Shown: positions 1 through 7,816, counted from the first letter of the stretch. The stretch is DNA of 21,955 bases from Planctomycetota bacterium (GCA_023261465.1 JAHFOW010000027.1:1-21955); one strand, 5' to 3'. Program-made: numbers and translations. Notes: a model not told the origin generated them from the letters alone.

Positions 1-288
1 CTTACCGTTTATCCTTATTCAAAATTAAATCCTGAACGGGTCTCGGCAATAGTAAAACAGTACGGAGCAGAAAGGTTAGTGGTAAACGGTAGCGCCGACT
101 GGGGAGTCTCAGACCCGCTCGCGCTCGCAAAGACCGCACAATATCTTGCCGAAGACGGTCATTCAGATAAAACGATACGGATGCTTACACATGACAATGC
201 TGATGCGTTTTACAGGCAGTCGTCGAAATGGAAACCAAATTTTAATATTGCACCAATACCGGTCTCGGAATATCAAAGGCAACCGTGA
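1..288 (+). CDS. eboB: EboB-like TatD-family hydrolase, C-terminal fragment
   Basis: The reading frame is open at the left edge and gives the last 95 residues of a protein ending at TGA 286-288. It contains the stretch VYPYSKLNPERV and the segment VVNGSADWGVSDPLALAKTA, which match the end of the TatD-like metal-dependent hydrolases found in ebo clusters. The Asp-containing SADWG segment sits where TatD proteins place a late metal-binding Asp. The stop is 1 nt before the ATG of eboC, so the two genes are probably translationally coupled. The family assignment rests on this short tail plus the four ebo-type genes that follow. The substrate is unknown. An internal ATG at 79 is not the start, because the frame stays open and conserved upstream of it. 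Confidence 0.75.
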   Translation, partial: LTVYPYSKLNPERVSAIVKQYGAERLVVNGSADWGVSDPLALAKTAQYLAEDGHSDKTIRMLTHDNADAFYRQSSKWKPNFNIAPIPVSEYQRQP

Positions 289-289
289 A

Positions 290-1036
290 ATGAAAGAAGT
301 ATCTGCAAAGCTGCGCGGTTGGATAGAGCTTGTCCGTCCGCCGAATCTTTTTACGATCCCCGGCGATATTCTTGCCGGCGCACTGCTCTCCGGTATTGCT
401 CTTATCCAGTGGCCGTCGCTCATAATTACAATAATCTGTTCACTATTTTTATATGTCTCAGGACTAATACTTAACGATTATTTTGACAGAGAAAATGACA
501 AGCAGGAGCGCCCCAATAGACCTATCCCCTCTGGAAGAGTGAAGGCGCATTCAGCGCTTTTTGCATCGGGAGTTTTATTCGTTTTTGCGGGCTTGGCAGT
601 GTTTTTTTTAAACGGCAGTATCTTTACGCTTCCTGTTGTTTTTACTGTTATTATCTTAATAATCACCTACAATGGTTTTGCCAGAAGGGTGCCGATTTTT
701 GGATTTATAGTAATGGGTCTCTGTCGTGGTTTTAATTTACTTCTGGGAGCATCTATCGGTACGGGCACTTTTACACCGATAGTTATCGGCGCTGCCGGCC
801 TTGAGACAATCTATATTATTATTTTAACTGCAGTTGCTTTTAATGAAATCAAATTAAAGAATGTAAAACTGATAGAACATCTGATACGAGGGCTTATCTT
901 TTTGCAAATATTCTTTGTATGTGTTGCAATGTTAAAAAATGGCGGAAACCCTGTGAAATATTTCATTGTTATTTTTACAATGGCTGTATTGTTCTATGTC
1001 TCGAAGTTGTTTGCAAAGAAATACTACGGAAGCTGA
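290..1036 (+). CDS. eboC: UbiA-like prenyltransferase-family membrane protein EboC
   Basis: The 248-aa protein is an integral membrane protein with about seven or eight hydrophobic segments. The UbiA prenyl-diphosphate-binding motif is clear at residues 62-78 (NDYFDRENDKQERPNRP), with Asp at 63, 66 and 70, preceded by the typical N-terminal WIELVRPPNLFT. I do not see a clear second Asp-rich motif in the C-terminal half, so classical prenyl transfer is uncertain. The protein is also shorter than many UbiA members. The start at 290 was chosen because it lies 1 nt after the eboB stop and begins the conserved domain; a longer frame from 146 would overlap eboB and adds no family sequence. In Nostoc the ebo genes are needed to move a scytonemin precursor to the periplasm. 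A membrane role here is inferred from that precedent. Confidence 0.85.
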   Translation: MKEVSAKLRGWIELVRPPNLFTIPGDILAGALLSGIALIQWPSLIITIICSLFLYVSGLILNDYFDRENDKQERPNRPIPSGRVKAHSALFASGVLFVFAGLAVFFLNGSIFTLPVVFTVIILIITYNGFARRVPIFGFIVMGLCRGFNLLLGASIGTGTFTPIVIGAAGLETIYIIILTAVAFNEIKLKNVKLIEHLIRGLIFLQIFFVCVAMLKNGGNPVKYFIVIFTMAVLFYVSKLFAKKYYGS

Positions 1037-1042
1037 GAGAAA

Positions 1043-2335
1043 ATGAAAGAAAAAATACTTTTAGTTCAAGTTGCCGCACTTGGGTATAACCTTTTTACTG
1101 CAAAGAATGGCGCTAAGACATTTGATGGCCTCGAAATAAATCCGATCGAAGGTCTTTTTCCCGCTTTGACCTGTCCTGTGCAGGCTACTTTGCGTACAGC
1201 AACGCTTCCTTCATTACACGGAATTATTGCTAACGGGTTTTTTGTCAAAGAGTTCTTAAGGCCTTTTTTCTGGGAACAGAGCAGTAGTCTTATTAAAGCT
1301 GAGCGAATCTGGAAAAGTTTCAGGGCAAAAGGCGGCAAGGTTGCTGAGATGTTCATCCAACAGTCACTTGGTTCAGAAAATGATATTGTTCTTTCGCCAG
1401 CGCCGATACACAAGCACCACGGCGGAATGATACTGAATTGTTTTAGCAAACCCGCGGAATTAAATAAACGATTAAAGAAGGTACTGGGAAAAGAATTCCC
1501 GCTTCAAAGTTATTGGGGACCTTTTGCCGGAGAAGCTTCCTCCTTGTGGATAGTCGCTGCCGTAAAGAGCGTAGTGAAAAATGAAAAACCGGATCTGCTT
1601 TATACATATATACCGCATCTGGATTACGACCTTCAGAGATTTGGCCCTGATTCAAAGCAGGCGACGGCGGCCTTTAAATTTGTGAAAAAATGTCTAATCA
1701 GTCTGCTCTCTACGGCAAAGAATGAAAATTACAAAGTAATAATATTCGGAGATTACCCGATAACGCCCGCAAAGAAAGTGATCTACCCTAATAAAATATT
1801 AAAGGCGGCAGGACTTTTTAAGACAAGAAATGTCAGAGGTATGCAGTATCCGGATCTCTTTACAAGTGTGGCCTTTGCCGTGGTAGATCATCAGATAGCG
1901 CACGTGCATATATTTGATTCGAAAGAAGCCCGGAGAGTAAGAGGAACATTTGAGAAGACAGGTGTGATAGCTGAAATAATTGACGGGAAAAACGGCAAGA
2001 GCGGAATAGAAAATGAAAGAAGCGGTGATCTGGTACTATTGGCAGAAAAAGGTTCCTGGTTTGATTATCGCTGGTGGGATAAGAAAAAAGAAGCGCCGGA
2101 ATATGCCTCTCATGTGGATATTCATAACAAGCCGGGATATGACCCGTGCGAACTCTTTAGGAGCATAAATCCCTTTAAGATAGGGAATAATCCCGATAAA
2201 GTAAGGGGAACACACGGCAGGAACGATAAAGACGACCCTGTTTTTTATATGTCGGATATTGAACTACCCGAAAAGCCGGGGAGTCTGCTTGATCTCTCAA
2301 AGAGTATACAAAAACTTCTTGATACAGATAACTAA
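1043..2335 (+). CDS. eboF: Alkaline phosphatase superfamily (nucleotide pyrophosphatase-like) protein of the ebo cluster
   Basis: The 430-aa protein starts 6 nt after eboC. It resembles nucleotide pyrophosphatase/phosphodiesterases: the nucleophile region PALTCPVQATL (Thr43 likely) is followed by TLPSLHGIIANG, and a later segment reads YIPHLDYDLQRFGPD (His192, Asp194, Gln198). DHQIAHVHI (Asp282, His283, His287, His289) supplies further candidate metal ligands. Several canonical positions differ: the N-terminal strand ILLVQVAALG lacks the usual Asp, the HxxGP-type His is Gln198, and the Ser-Asp-His-Gly motif is replaced by GDYPITP (Asp237, Tyr238). No signal peptide is visible, so it is probably cytoplasmic. 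The symbol follows the ebo nomenclature for this family and is less certain than the family call. Confidence 0.75.
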   Translation: MKEKILLVQVAALGYNLFTAKNGAKTFDGLEINPIEGLFPALTCPVQATLRTATLPSLHGIIANGFFVKEFLRPFFWEQSSSLIKAERIWKSFRAKGGKVAEMFIQQSLGSENDIVLSPAPIHKHHGGMILNCFSKPAELNKRLKKVLGKEFPLQSYWGPFAGEASSLWIVAAVKSVVKNEKPDLLYTYIPHLDYDLQRFGPDSKQATAAFKFVKKCLISLLSTAKNENYKVIIFGDYPITPAKKVIYPNKILKAAGLFKTRNVRGMQYPDLFTSVAFAVVDHQIAHVHIFDSKEARRVRGTFEKTGVIAEIIDGKNGKSGIENERSGDLVLLAEKGSWFDYRWWDKKKEAPEYASHVDIHNKPGYDPCELFRSINPFKIGNNPDKVRGTHGRNDKDDPVFYMSDIELPEKPGSLLDLSKSIQKLLDTDN

Positions 2336-2336
2336 G

Positions 2337-3482
2337 ATGAAAATACACCAAGCGTTTGCGGTTAAATTTAATTACGATATTTACTTTACAGAGAATATGT
2401 TTAGTAATAACGGCAGGATATTTAGTGAGATATTCAAAGATAAAAATTCGAAGATTATGGTCTTTATCGATTCTGGTGTTGCAGACAAGCACACGGGAAT
2501 AGTAAAGCAGATAAGCGCCTGGTTTAAAAAGAACCAGGAGAGAGGAGCGTATATCTCCCCGGTCAGGGTGCCTGGCGGAGAAAGATGCAAATGCGACAGA
2601 AAGACCCAGCGAATTATCGGAGATAGTTTGAGGATTCACGGTCTGGACAGGCATTCGTTTGTTATTATTATAGGCGGTGGCGCAGTGCTCGATACGGTTG
2701 GCTACATTGCCTCAATTACTCACAGGGGCATTAGGCAGGTGCGGATACCGACGACAGTCCTTTCGCAGTGCGATTCGGGAGTGGGGGTCAAGACCGGGAT
2801 AAATTATTACAACACAAAAAATTATTTTGGAACCTTTACTCCGCCGTATGCGGTGATAAACGACTTTAGATTCATCAGATCGCTCGGCGTCCGGGATGTT
2901 TTGAGCGGAGTTGCGGAAGCGTTTAAGGTAGCCATTATAAAAGACAAAACATTTCTGAATTTTCTTGCCAGAAACGGGTCGGCGTTAAAAAAACAAAATG
3001 CAAAAGCTATAAAGAAGATGATAAGCCACTCTGCGGAACTTCACGCCGACCATATTGCAAAAGGAGATGACCCGTTTGAAATGGGTTCCGCCCGGCCGCT
3101 TGATTTTGGCCATTGGAGTGGGCATTATATTGAAACACTCACTGGCTACACTTTAAAACACGGCGAGTCGGTTGTCCTGGGGTTGATGATCGATATGATA
3201 ATTGCGCGAGAACTAAAGCTCGTTACTGTCAGAGAATTTAATAAAGTACTTGAAGGGCTTAAAGCCTGGGACTTTAAACTCTGGCATCCCATTCTTGAGA
3301 AAAGAGAAAAGAACGGTAAATTAAGTATCGCAAACGGGCTTGAAGAATTTAGACAGCACATAGGTGGGGAACTAAACCTCGTAATGCCAGACGGCCTTGG
3401 CAAAAGTTGTCTTCTGAAGAGTATTTCCGCAGAACAGATAGAAACTGCTGTCAAAGAGATGAAAAATGAGAATACAAAATAA
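2337..3482 (+). CDS. eboD: 3-dehydroquinate synthase-like sugar phosphate cyclase EboD
   Basis: The 381-aa protein belongs to the sugar-phosphate cyclase superfamily (3-dehydroquinate synthase fold). Visible motifs are the NAD-binding GGGAVLDTVGY from Gly113, RIPTTVLSQCDSGVG followed by KTGIN, the metal-site segment FGHWSGH (His259 and His263) and KHGES (His275). The metal-binding and NAD-binding signatures are kept, so it is probably an active cyclase. The second segment differs from true AroB (DFGHWSGH instead of NFGHTIGH), which argues against the shikimate pathway. The ATG at 2337 lies 1 nt after the eboF stop; the frame continues upstream to 2259 but would overlap eboF for no gain. Its 3' end overlaps eboE by 17 nt. 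The substrate is unknown. Confidence 0.85.
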   Translation: MKIHQAFAVKFNYDIYFTENMFSNNGRIFSEIFKDKNSKIMVFIDSGVADKHTGIVKQISAWFKKNQERGAYISPVRVPGGERCKCDRKTQRIIGDSLRIHGLDRHSFVIIIGGGAVLDTVGYIASITHRGIRQVRIPTTVLSQCDSGVGVKTGINYYNTKNYFGTFTPPYAVINDFRFIRSLGVRDVLSGVAEAFKVAIIKDKTFLNFLARNGSALKKQNAKAIKKMISHSAELHADHIAKGDDPFEMGSARPLDFGHWSGHYIETLTGYTLKHGESVVLGLMIDMIIARELKLVTVREFNKVLEGLKAWDFKLWHPILEKREKNGKLSIANGLEEFRQHIGGELNLVMPDGLGKSCLLKSISAEQIETAVKEMKNENTK

Positions 3483-4578
3483 CATACATTTGATGTATTG
3501 CCTAAATATTTACAAAGGTGAGAGTTGGGCAGAGAATTTTAAAGCTATTCGGAAAGAGGCGGCAGAAGTAAAGAAAAACTTTTGTCCCAACGAACCGTTT
3601 GCGCTTGGTGTAAGATTATCCGGAGCTGCGGTGGTCGAATTAAAGAAAGCGCTTCCCACTTTCAAAGACTTTCTTAAAAACAACGGCTTCTATGTGGTTT
3701 CTATTAACGGTTTTCCTTTTGGTTCTTTTCATGGTACCGTTATCAAGGAAAAAGTATATCAACCAGACTGGTCAACGAAGGAAAGAGTGGAATATACCAA
3801 AGACCTGGTGGACATTCTGACAGAGTTACTGCCGCCTGATGAAGTAGGGAGTATTTCAACGGTGCCGCTCTTTTACGGAAAGAAAGAAAATACTAAGTGC
3901 GAAGATAATATAATGGAGATAACGGAGTATCTGGCAATAAAAGAAGGGGAGACAGGGAAAAGAATATTACTTTCACTTGAGCCGGAGCCCGATTGCTATC
4001 TTGACGACCTTCGCTCTACCGTAAAATATTTCCACCGCTTATTTAAGGGAAGCGAAAATACAAAAAAATATATTGGCGTTTGCCTTGACTGTTGTCACTC
4101 CTCAGTGGAATTTGAAAGCCCGCTTGATTGGTATAGGATGCTCAAGGCAAACGGTATAAAGGTGATGAAAGTCCAGATATCCTCAGCGCTTAAGGCGAAG
4201 CTTCAGTCACGAGAAGAAGCAAACGAAGCCTTAACTCCCTTCATCGACAAAGAATACCTCCATCAGGTAAGAATACATACCGGTAGAGACCTATTAAAAT
4301 TTAACGATCTTCCAGCAGCCCTTTCCGGATTTGTTCCCGGCGAGTGGAGAATCCACTTTCACGTCCCCGTTACCTGGGAAGGCGAAAAACTCAGTTCCAC
4401 AACAGATAACCTTGAAGAAGAGTTCTTTGCGTTGCTTAACGCCGACGGCAAAAAACATTTAGAACTCGAAACCTACACTTACCGGATCATTCCCGGCAAA
4501 AAACTCCCAATAAACGAATCAATAATCTCTGAGTTAAACTGGCTAAAATCAAAAATGGAACAGCCGTTAAGATTTTAG
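3466..4578 (+). CDS. eboE: Metabolite traffic protein EboE (xylose-isomerase-like TIM barrel)
   Basis: The 370-aa protein resembles the sugar phosphate isomerase/epimerase-like TIM barrels named EboE. Probable divalent-metal ligands at strand ends are SLEPEPDC (Glu172), VCLDCCH (Asp208, His211), IHFHVPV (His297, His299) and ELETYT (Glu335). The start at 3466 was preferred over ATG 3493 because EboE proteins begin with a short strand such as MRI...HL.YC, seen here as MRIQNNIHLMYCLNIYKGE. The gene overlaps eboD by 17 nt and is the last gene of the cluster in this window. No clear hairpin terminator follows it. Its reaction is not known in any ebo system that I can recall. Confidence 0.85.
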   Translation: MRIQNNIHLMYCLNIYKGESWAENFKAIRKEAAEVKKNFCPNEPFALGVRLSGAAVVELKKALPTFKDFLKNNGFYVVSINGFPFGSFHGTVIKEKVYQPDWSTKERVEYTKDLVDILTELLPPDEVGSISTVPLFYGKKENTKCEDNIMEITEYLAIKEGETGKRILLSLEPEPDCYLDDLRSTVKYFHRLFKGSENTKKYIGVCLDCCHSSVEFESPLDWYRMLKANGIKVMKVQISSALKAKLQSREEANEALTPFIDKEYLHQVRIHTGRDLLKFNDLPAALSGFVPGEWRIHFHVPVTWEGEKLSSTTDNLEEEFFALLNADGKKHLELETYTYRIIPGKKLPINESIISELNWLKSKMEQPLRF

Positions 4579-4700
4579 TTGTTTTCTTCTCCGATTATCG
4601 TCAAGGGTGAAAATAAATTCCAGTTCCAATTCACTTTTATTGTAGTGTTTTCGGTGTCCTCATTGGTAAAATAAACATGTTTTAATTGGAGGAACAAGAT

Positions 4701-4883
4701 TTGAAAAAGAAAGAACCCATACCAATTTCAATAGACAAGGAACTTCATATTTGTCCACAGTGTGGATATGACGACGGTTTTCATACCTCGTTTGTGCGGT
4801 TAACAGGGGAAAAGTATAAAATTATTCTCATATGCCCAAATTGTCACTCCCGGTTTAATCCTGAGTGGAAAATTGAATTATAA
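4701..4883 (+). CDS. Small zinc-ribbon protein
   Basis: This 60-aa protein has two CX2C knuckles, CPQCGYDDG and CPNCHSRF, about 30 residues apart, forming a typical one-zinc ribbon. The start was set at TTG 4701 because a strong GGAGG lies at 4688-4692, 8 nt upstream; the upstream TTG at 4686 would overlap that Shine-Dalgarno sequence. The stop codon overlaps the AAGGAG ribosome-binding site of the next gene, whose ATG is 11 nt away, so the two are probably co-transcribed. I do not recognise a named family. Isolated ribbons of this kind bind nucleic acid or act as protein-interaction modules, and no function is assigned here. Confidence 0.75.
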   Translation: MKKKEPIPISIDKELHICPQCGYDDGFHTSFVRLTGEKYKIILICPNCHSRFNPEWKIEL

Positions 4884-4894
4884 GGAGATATTCA

Positions 4895-5482
4895 ATGGTT
4901 AAATATAATGGCGTCAATCATCTTGCAATGGCAACCGGTAATATGGATAAGACCATCAGATTCTGGCGGGACTTGTTGGGTATGCGTTTGGTGGCAGGAA
5001 TAGGCCGGCAGGGGTACCGGCATTACTTTTTCCAGATATCAGAAACGGATTTAATCGCCTTCTTTGAGTGGCCTGGCGTAAAACCAGTCCCTCACAAAGA
5101 CCATGGTTTTCCCGTGAGCGGTCCTTTTATCTTTGATCATGTGTCTTTCGGGGTAGAGACTGAGGACAATCTCTGGGAATTAAAGGATAAACTCACACAA
5201 GCTGGATTTCAGGTATCGGATGTAATTGACCACGGTTTTATTCATTCGATTTATAGTTTCGATCCCAATGGTATTCCCATTGAATTCAGTTGGAATGTCA
5301 AGGGTGTCGATATCCGGGAAAATCCAAGGATGGCCGATACTCAGCCTTCAGGTATTACGAAAGAAGGGTCGGAGCCAAATGTTGGCCAATGGCCTGCTGT
5401 TGACAAACCAACACCAATAAGAGAACGCAAAGTGTACACAGGTGCTGGAAGTGAGCTGTTTCACGGGATTAAAAAGGGATAG
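4895..5482 (+). CDS. VOC-family protein (glyoxalase/dioxygenase fold)
   Basis: The 195-aa protein has a single vicinal-oxygen-chelate domain in residues 1-135. The start (NHLAMATGNMDKTIRFWRDLLGM) is the canonical first beta-alpha-beta-beta-beta unit. The metal ligands typical of the fold are present: His in VNHLA, His in FDHVSFGVE and Glu in GIPIEFSW. A tail of about 55 residues rich in Pro, Glu and Lys follows (from GVDIRENPR) and looks extended rather than folded. The ribosome-binding site AAGGAG is at 4882-4887, 7 nt before the ATG. VOC members include glyoxalases, ring-cleavage dioxygenases and antibiotic-binding proteins, and the sequence does not decide among them. A strong terminator lies about 55 nt downstream. 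Confidence 0.85.
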   Translation: MVKYNGVNHLAMATGNMDKTIRFWRDLLGMRLVAGIGRQGYRHYFFQISETDLIAFFEWPGVKPVPHKDHGFPVSGPFIFDHVSFGVETEDNLWELKDKLTQAGFQVSDVIDHGFIHSIYSFDPNGIPIEFSWNVKGVDIRENPRMADTQPSGITKEGSEPNVGQWPAVDKPTPIRERKVYTGAGSELFHGIKKG

Positions 5483-5535
5483 AGACAATAAATTTCTACA
5501 TGATATGATTTTCCAGAAAAAATAGACCCCATTCA

Positions 5536-5576
5536 AAAAAGGGAAGCTGTGCAAACTTCGCATAGCTTCCCTTTTT
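5536..5576. terminator. Bidirectional Rho-independent terminator between VOC gene and radC
   Basis: The arms AAAAAGGGAAGCTGTGC (5536-5552) and GCATAGCTTCCCTTTTT (5560-5576) pair over 17 bp with one G-U pair around a 7-nt loop. The A-run on the left and T-run on the right make it work on both strands. It sits exactly between two convergent genes. Confidence 0.9.
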
Positions 5577-5586
5577 AAAAAACGTC

Positions 5587-6288
5587 TCAAACCGAAATAA
5601 TTCCCTTGTCTTTCAAACTTACAAAGTGGTCGTTTCCAATAATAATATGATCGAGGACTTTGATACCAACGATGTTTCCCACCTCTACCAATCGTTGTGT
5701 TATCTGGATGTCTTCTTTGCTTGGTTCCGGGTCTCCAGACGGATGGTTGTGCACAAAGATTATCGAGGCTGCCGATTCCTTTATGGCGGGATTAAATACC
5801 TCCCGCGGGTGGACAATACTGGAGGTAAGACTACCAGTGGAGATGGGCAAATCCTTAATAATACGGTTTTTGTTATCCAGGAGAACGGTGAGGAAATTTT
5901 CCTGCTTTTTCCCACGCAATCGTTCATGAAAATGGTTAAAGATATCACGACTGCATTTGAATTGTTGCTGAGGTTGTAGCGCAATGGTGGCAAACCGCTT
6001 GGCAATGGCCAACGATGCCTTGATTTGCGCGGCACGGGCAGGCCCTATGCCTTTTGTCCCGCACAATTCGGGAATAGAAACGGAACCTAACTTTCGAAAA
6101 TCACCATATTTTGAAAGCAACCCTTGCGCAAGGTCTACTGCGCTATAATCAGGAGTACCGTCACGAATAATGATTCCCAGGAGTTCAGCGTCCGTCAGGC
6201 ATTCATCACCGTTTTGGATGAGCCGCTCCCGCGGGCGTTCATGGGTAGGAAGTTCTTTAATCGTTGGACGTTTCTTTTCTTCCTTCAT
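5587..6288 (-). CDS. radC: RadC family JAB/MPN-domain protein
   Basis: The 233-aa protein starts with the RadC signature IKELPTHERPRERL, continues with a helix-hairpin-helix-like segment (CGTKGIGPARAAQIKA, around residues 76-91) and ends in a JAMM/MPN+ zinc site. The site is complete: Glu163, then His180-x-His182-x7-Ser190-x2-Asp193 (VHNHPSGDPEPSKED). It is therefore a full-length RadC of usual size. The old DNA-repair role was withdrawn and the molecular function is still unclear. RadC homologues often occur in accessory regions, but this one has a chromosomal look. A near-consensus promoter sits so close to the ATG that the mRNA may be leaderless. Confidence 0.93.
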   Translation of the reverse strand: MKEEKKRPTIKELPTHERPRERLIQNGDECLTDAELLGIIIRDGTPDYSAVDLAQGLLSKYGDFRKLGSVSIPELCGTKGIGPARAAQIKASLAIAKRFATIALQPQQQFKCSRDIFNHFHERLRGKKQENFLTVLLDNKNRIIKDLPISTGSLTSSIVHPREVFNPAIKESAASIIFVHNHPSGDPEPSKEDIQITQRLVEVGNIVGIKVLDHIIIGNDHFVSLKDKGIISV

Positions 6289-6296
6289 AATGTGAA

Positions 6297-6324
6297 ATTA
6301 TACTTTAATAATTGTCTCTGTCAA
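6297..6324 (-). promoter_or_regulatory. Sigma-70-type promoter of radC
   Basis: On the minus strand TTGACA (6324-6319) is followed after 16 bp by TATAAT (6302-6297), both exact consensus. The expected transcription start is near 6289-6291, almost at the ATG (6288), leaving no room for a Shine-Dalgarno sequence. Confidence 0.75.
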
Positions 6325-6360
6325 TACCATGTTTTTTTATAATATATTCAGGAAAATTAT

Positions 6361-6389
6361 TTGCTTAACTATATCACCTCATTTATAGT
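6361..6389 (+). promoter_or_regulatory. Candidate promoter of the DUF2284 gene
   Basis: TTGCTT (6361-6366) is separated by 17 bp from TATAGT (6384-6389). This places a transcription start about 30 nt before the ATG at 6428, with GGAGG at 6417-6421. The region is AT-rich, so the match may be partly chance. Confidence 0.45.
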
Positions 6390-6427
6390 AAAATTAAAAA
6401 AAATATAATCCTTCATGGAGGTTTATT

Positions 6428-6994
6428 ATGTGTATACAGGATTCAGCGATATCGGGTATTCAGGAGGTTCTTGTTACAAATCAGGAATCCGTGGATTTAT
6501 ATAATTCACTCATACAAAAAGCCAAAGAACTCGGATGTGAACAGGCTGTTGTTATCCATACCTCGACAATTGCCATTGGACGTTGGGTACAGTTGAAATG
6601 CAAATACGGATGCGAAGAGTATGGGAATAAATTGTCCTGCCCACCACACTCGCCGTCTTACGAAGAAATGAAGGAAATTCTAAAAGAATATCAAAAGGCG
6701 CTCCTTCTCCACGGGCATCTCAGTTGGCAAATGCGTTATATAGTAACAGAACTAGAGAAGGCGGCCTTTTCTCTTGGCCTTTATAAGGCGTTTGGCTTTG
6801 GAGCGGGCCCCTGTAAATTGTGCGAACATTGCGATACCAATTCGCCCTGCCCTCATACAGCAGAGGCCAGGCCTTCTATGGAGGCATGTGGCATTGATGT
6901 CTATCAAACGGCAAGGAACCATACCTTGAGAATTGAAACGCTAAAAAACAAGGATGACGAGATCAATATATACGGATTGGTACTCCTGGACTAA
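6428..6994 (+). CDS. DUF2284 cysteine-rich predicted metal-binding protein
   Basis: This 188-aa protein matches the DUF2284 family of predicted metal-binding proteins. It has two cysteine groups: CKYGCEEYGNKLSCPPHSP in the first half, and CKLCEHCDTNSPCPH plus a later ACGIDVYQTA in the second half. The arrangement suggests an iron-sulfur or zinc site. A strong GGAGG at 6417-6421 supports the ATG at 6428. It is the first gene of a new rightward unit, diverging from radC. The biochemical role is unknown. Family members are common in anaerobes, and an electron-transfer or corrinoid-linked role would be speculation. Confidence 0.85.
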   Translation: MCIQDSAISGIQEVLVTNQESVDLYNSLIQKAKELGCEQAVVIHTSTIAIGRWVQLKCKYGCEEYGNKLSCPPHSPSYEEMKEILKEYQKALLLHGHLSWQMRYIVTELEKAAFSLGLYKAFGFGAGPCKLCEHCDTNSPCPHTAEARPSMEACGIDVYQTARNHTLRIETLKNKDDEINIYGLVLLD

Positions 6995-7177
6995 CGGTCG
7001 TGATGTAATAGAGTGTTTAGGAATTTCGATGTTTTGGGTAGAAGTTAACTCCTCTTGGCGTCCCGGAACGTATGCATACCGTTGGAAATTGCCGGTCGCC
7101 GTCAGGAGACGGCTTCGACTGGCGGGATGTTTAAAACTTCAATCACTGAAGACACATTTTTTTTGCGGAGGGGAAAC
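6995..7177. repeat. Intergenic region with hairpin and recurrent GGAATTTC motif
   Basis: The 183-bp gap holds TTTAGGAATTTCG at 7016-7028, a form of the motif that recurs beside other repeats in this window. It also holds the exact palindrome GTATGCATAC (7070-7079) and a G/C-rich hairpin near 7093-7123 (GCCGTC-AGGA-GACGGC, extended by CCGGTC/GACTGG). No T-run follows, so the hairpin is not an obvious terminator. Confidence 0.5.
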
Positions 7178-7525
7178 ATGATATCAGACATTTTAAAAAA
7201 GGCAGTTAGTCTTGGATTTGGGGCGTGGTTTGTCACGAAAGAAAATGTTGAAGAAATCATCGATGAGATGGTAAAAAAAGGAGAAATCAAGAAGGAAGAG
7301 GCAACGGCACAGGCGAAGGAGTTGTTTCATAAAATCTTATCAAGCAGAAAAGATATAGAATCAAAGTTTGAAGAAATTATGGAGAAGGTACTTCATAAGC
7401 TTGATATTCCAACACGTCATGAATTCCAGCAGTTGCAGAAAAAACTCGACGAGGTTGTAAAGAAACTTGAGTCAAAAGAAGAAGAGGATGAAGGATCTTC
7501 GCGAAAAGACGCAGAGTATCACTAA
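7178..7525 (+). CDS. Phasin-like coiled-coil protein
   Basis: The 115-aa protein is highly charged and helical. It has an N-terminal ILKKAVSLGFGAWFVTKENVEEIIDEMVKKG type segment, a middle helix with an EATAQAKELFHKIL pattern, and a C-terminal heptad-like coiled coil ending in an acidic, Lys/Glu-rich tail. This layout matches the phasin family of small proteins associated with polyhydroxyalkanoate granule regulation, which are widespread even in organisms without PHA. The ATG at 7178 was chosen because GGAGGGG lies just upstream (from 7168), while the open frame from 7055 runs through a repeat region. No PHA synthase is visible nearby, so granule association is not established. Confidence 0.7.
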   Translation: MISDILKKAVSLGFGAWFVTKENVEEIIDEMVKKGEIKKEEATAQAKELFHKILSSRKDIESKFEEIMEKVLHKLDIPTRHEFQQLQKKLDEVVKKLESKEEEDEGSSRKDAEYH

Positions 7526-7572
7526 CGTACGTTTGGGTATAGACAAATTACATGTTCAGGAATTTCAATATT

Positions 7573-7647
7573 GCAGGGGCGAAGCATTTGCGGTCCAAGA
7601 TATAAGACAGCATTCAAATTTAATATCAGCAAATGCTTCGCCCCTGC
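7573..7647. repeat. Inverted repeat with GCAGGGGCGAAGC arms
   Basis: The arms GCAGGGGCGAAGCATTTGC (7573-7591) and its exact reverse complement (7629-7647) are separated by 37 bp. A diverged copy of the same arms occurs at 14424-14496, so this is a dispersed repeat family rather than a local hairpin. Confidence 0.85.
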
Positions 7648-7683
7648 GTGTGACAATAAACAAAGTCGCCGGAGGCCTGATTT

Positions 7684-7816
7684 AATGTATAGGAATTTCA
7701 AAGCGATCTCGTAGCGCGGGGGTTTATCCCCCGCCATTGGCCGACCACAAGGGATCGGCGCTACAAGAAAAAGTCGTTTTGTTTTGCCGTGCAAAACAAA
7801 ACCTAATTAACCGTTC
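7684..7816. repeat. Composite REP-like element, copy 1
   Basis: Left box AATGTATAGGAATTTCAA (7684-7701) is followed by a core bounded by GTAGCGC (7711-7717) and GCGCTAC (7758-7764). Then comes a perfect hairpin, GTTTTGTTTTGC-CGT-GCAAAACAAAAC (7776-7802), followed by CCTAATTAACCGTTCA. The left box and right hairpin recur at 10566-10670 around a different core. The GTAGCGC core itself recurs inverted at 21497-21551. Confidence 0.85.

Noticed and set aside
146..289. Longer eboC reading frame starting at 146
   Set aside because: It overlaps eboB by over 140 nt and the added residues do not resemble UbiA proteins; ATG 290 fits the spacing of the operon.
2175..2654. Long minus-strand open frame within the eboF/eboD region
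   Set aside because: It is antisense to two well-supported genes, has no family resemblance and no ribosome-binding site.
6954..7181. Small open frame between the DUF2284 and phasin-like genes
   Set aside because: It starts inside the DUF2284 gene in another frame and runs through a hairpin region without a ribosome-binding site.
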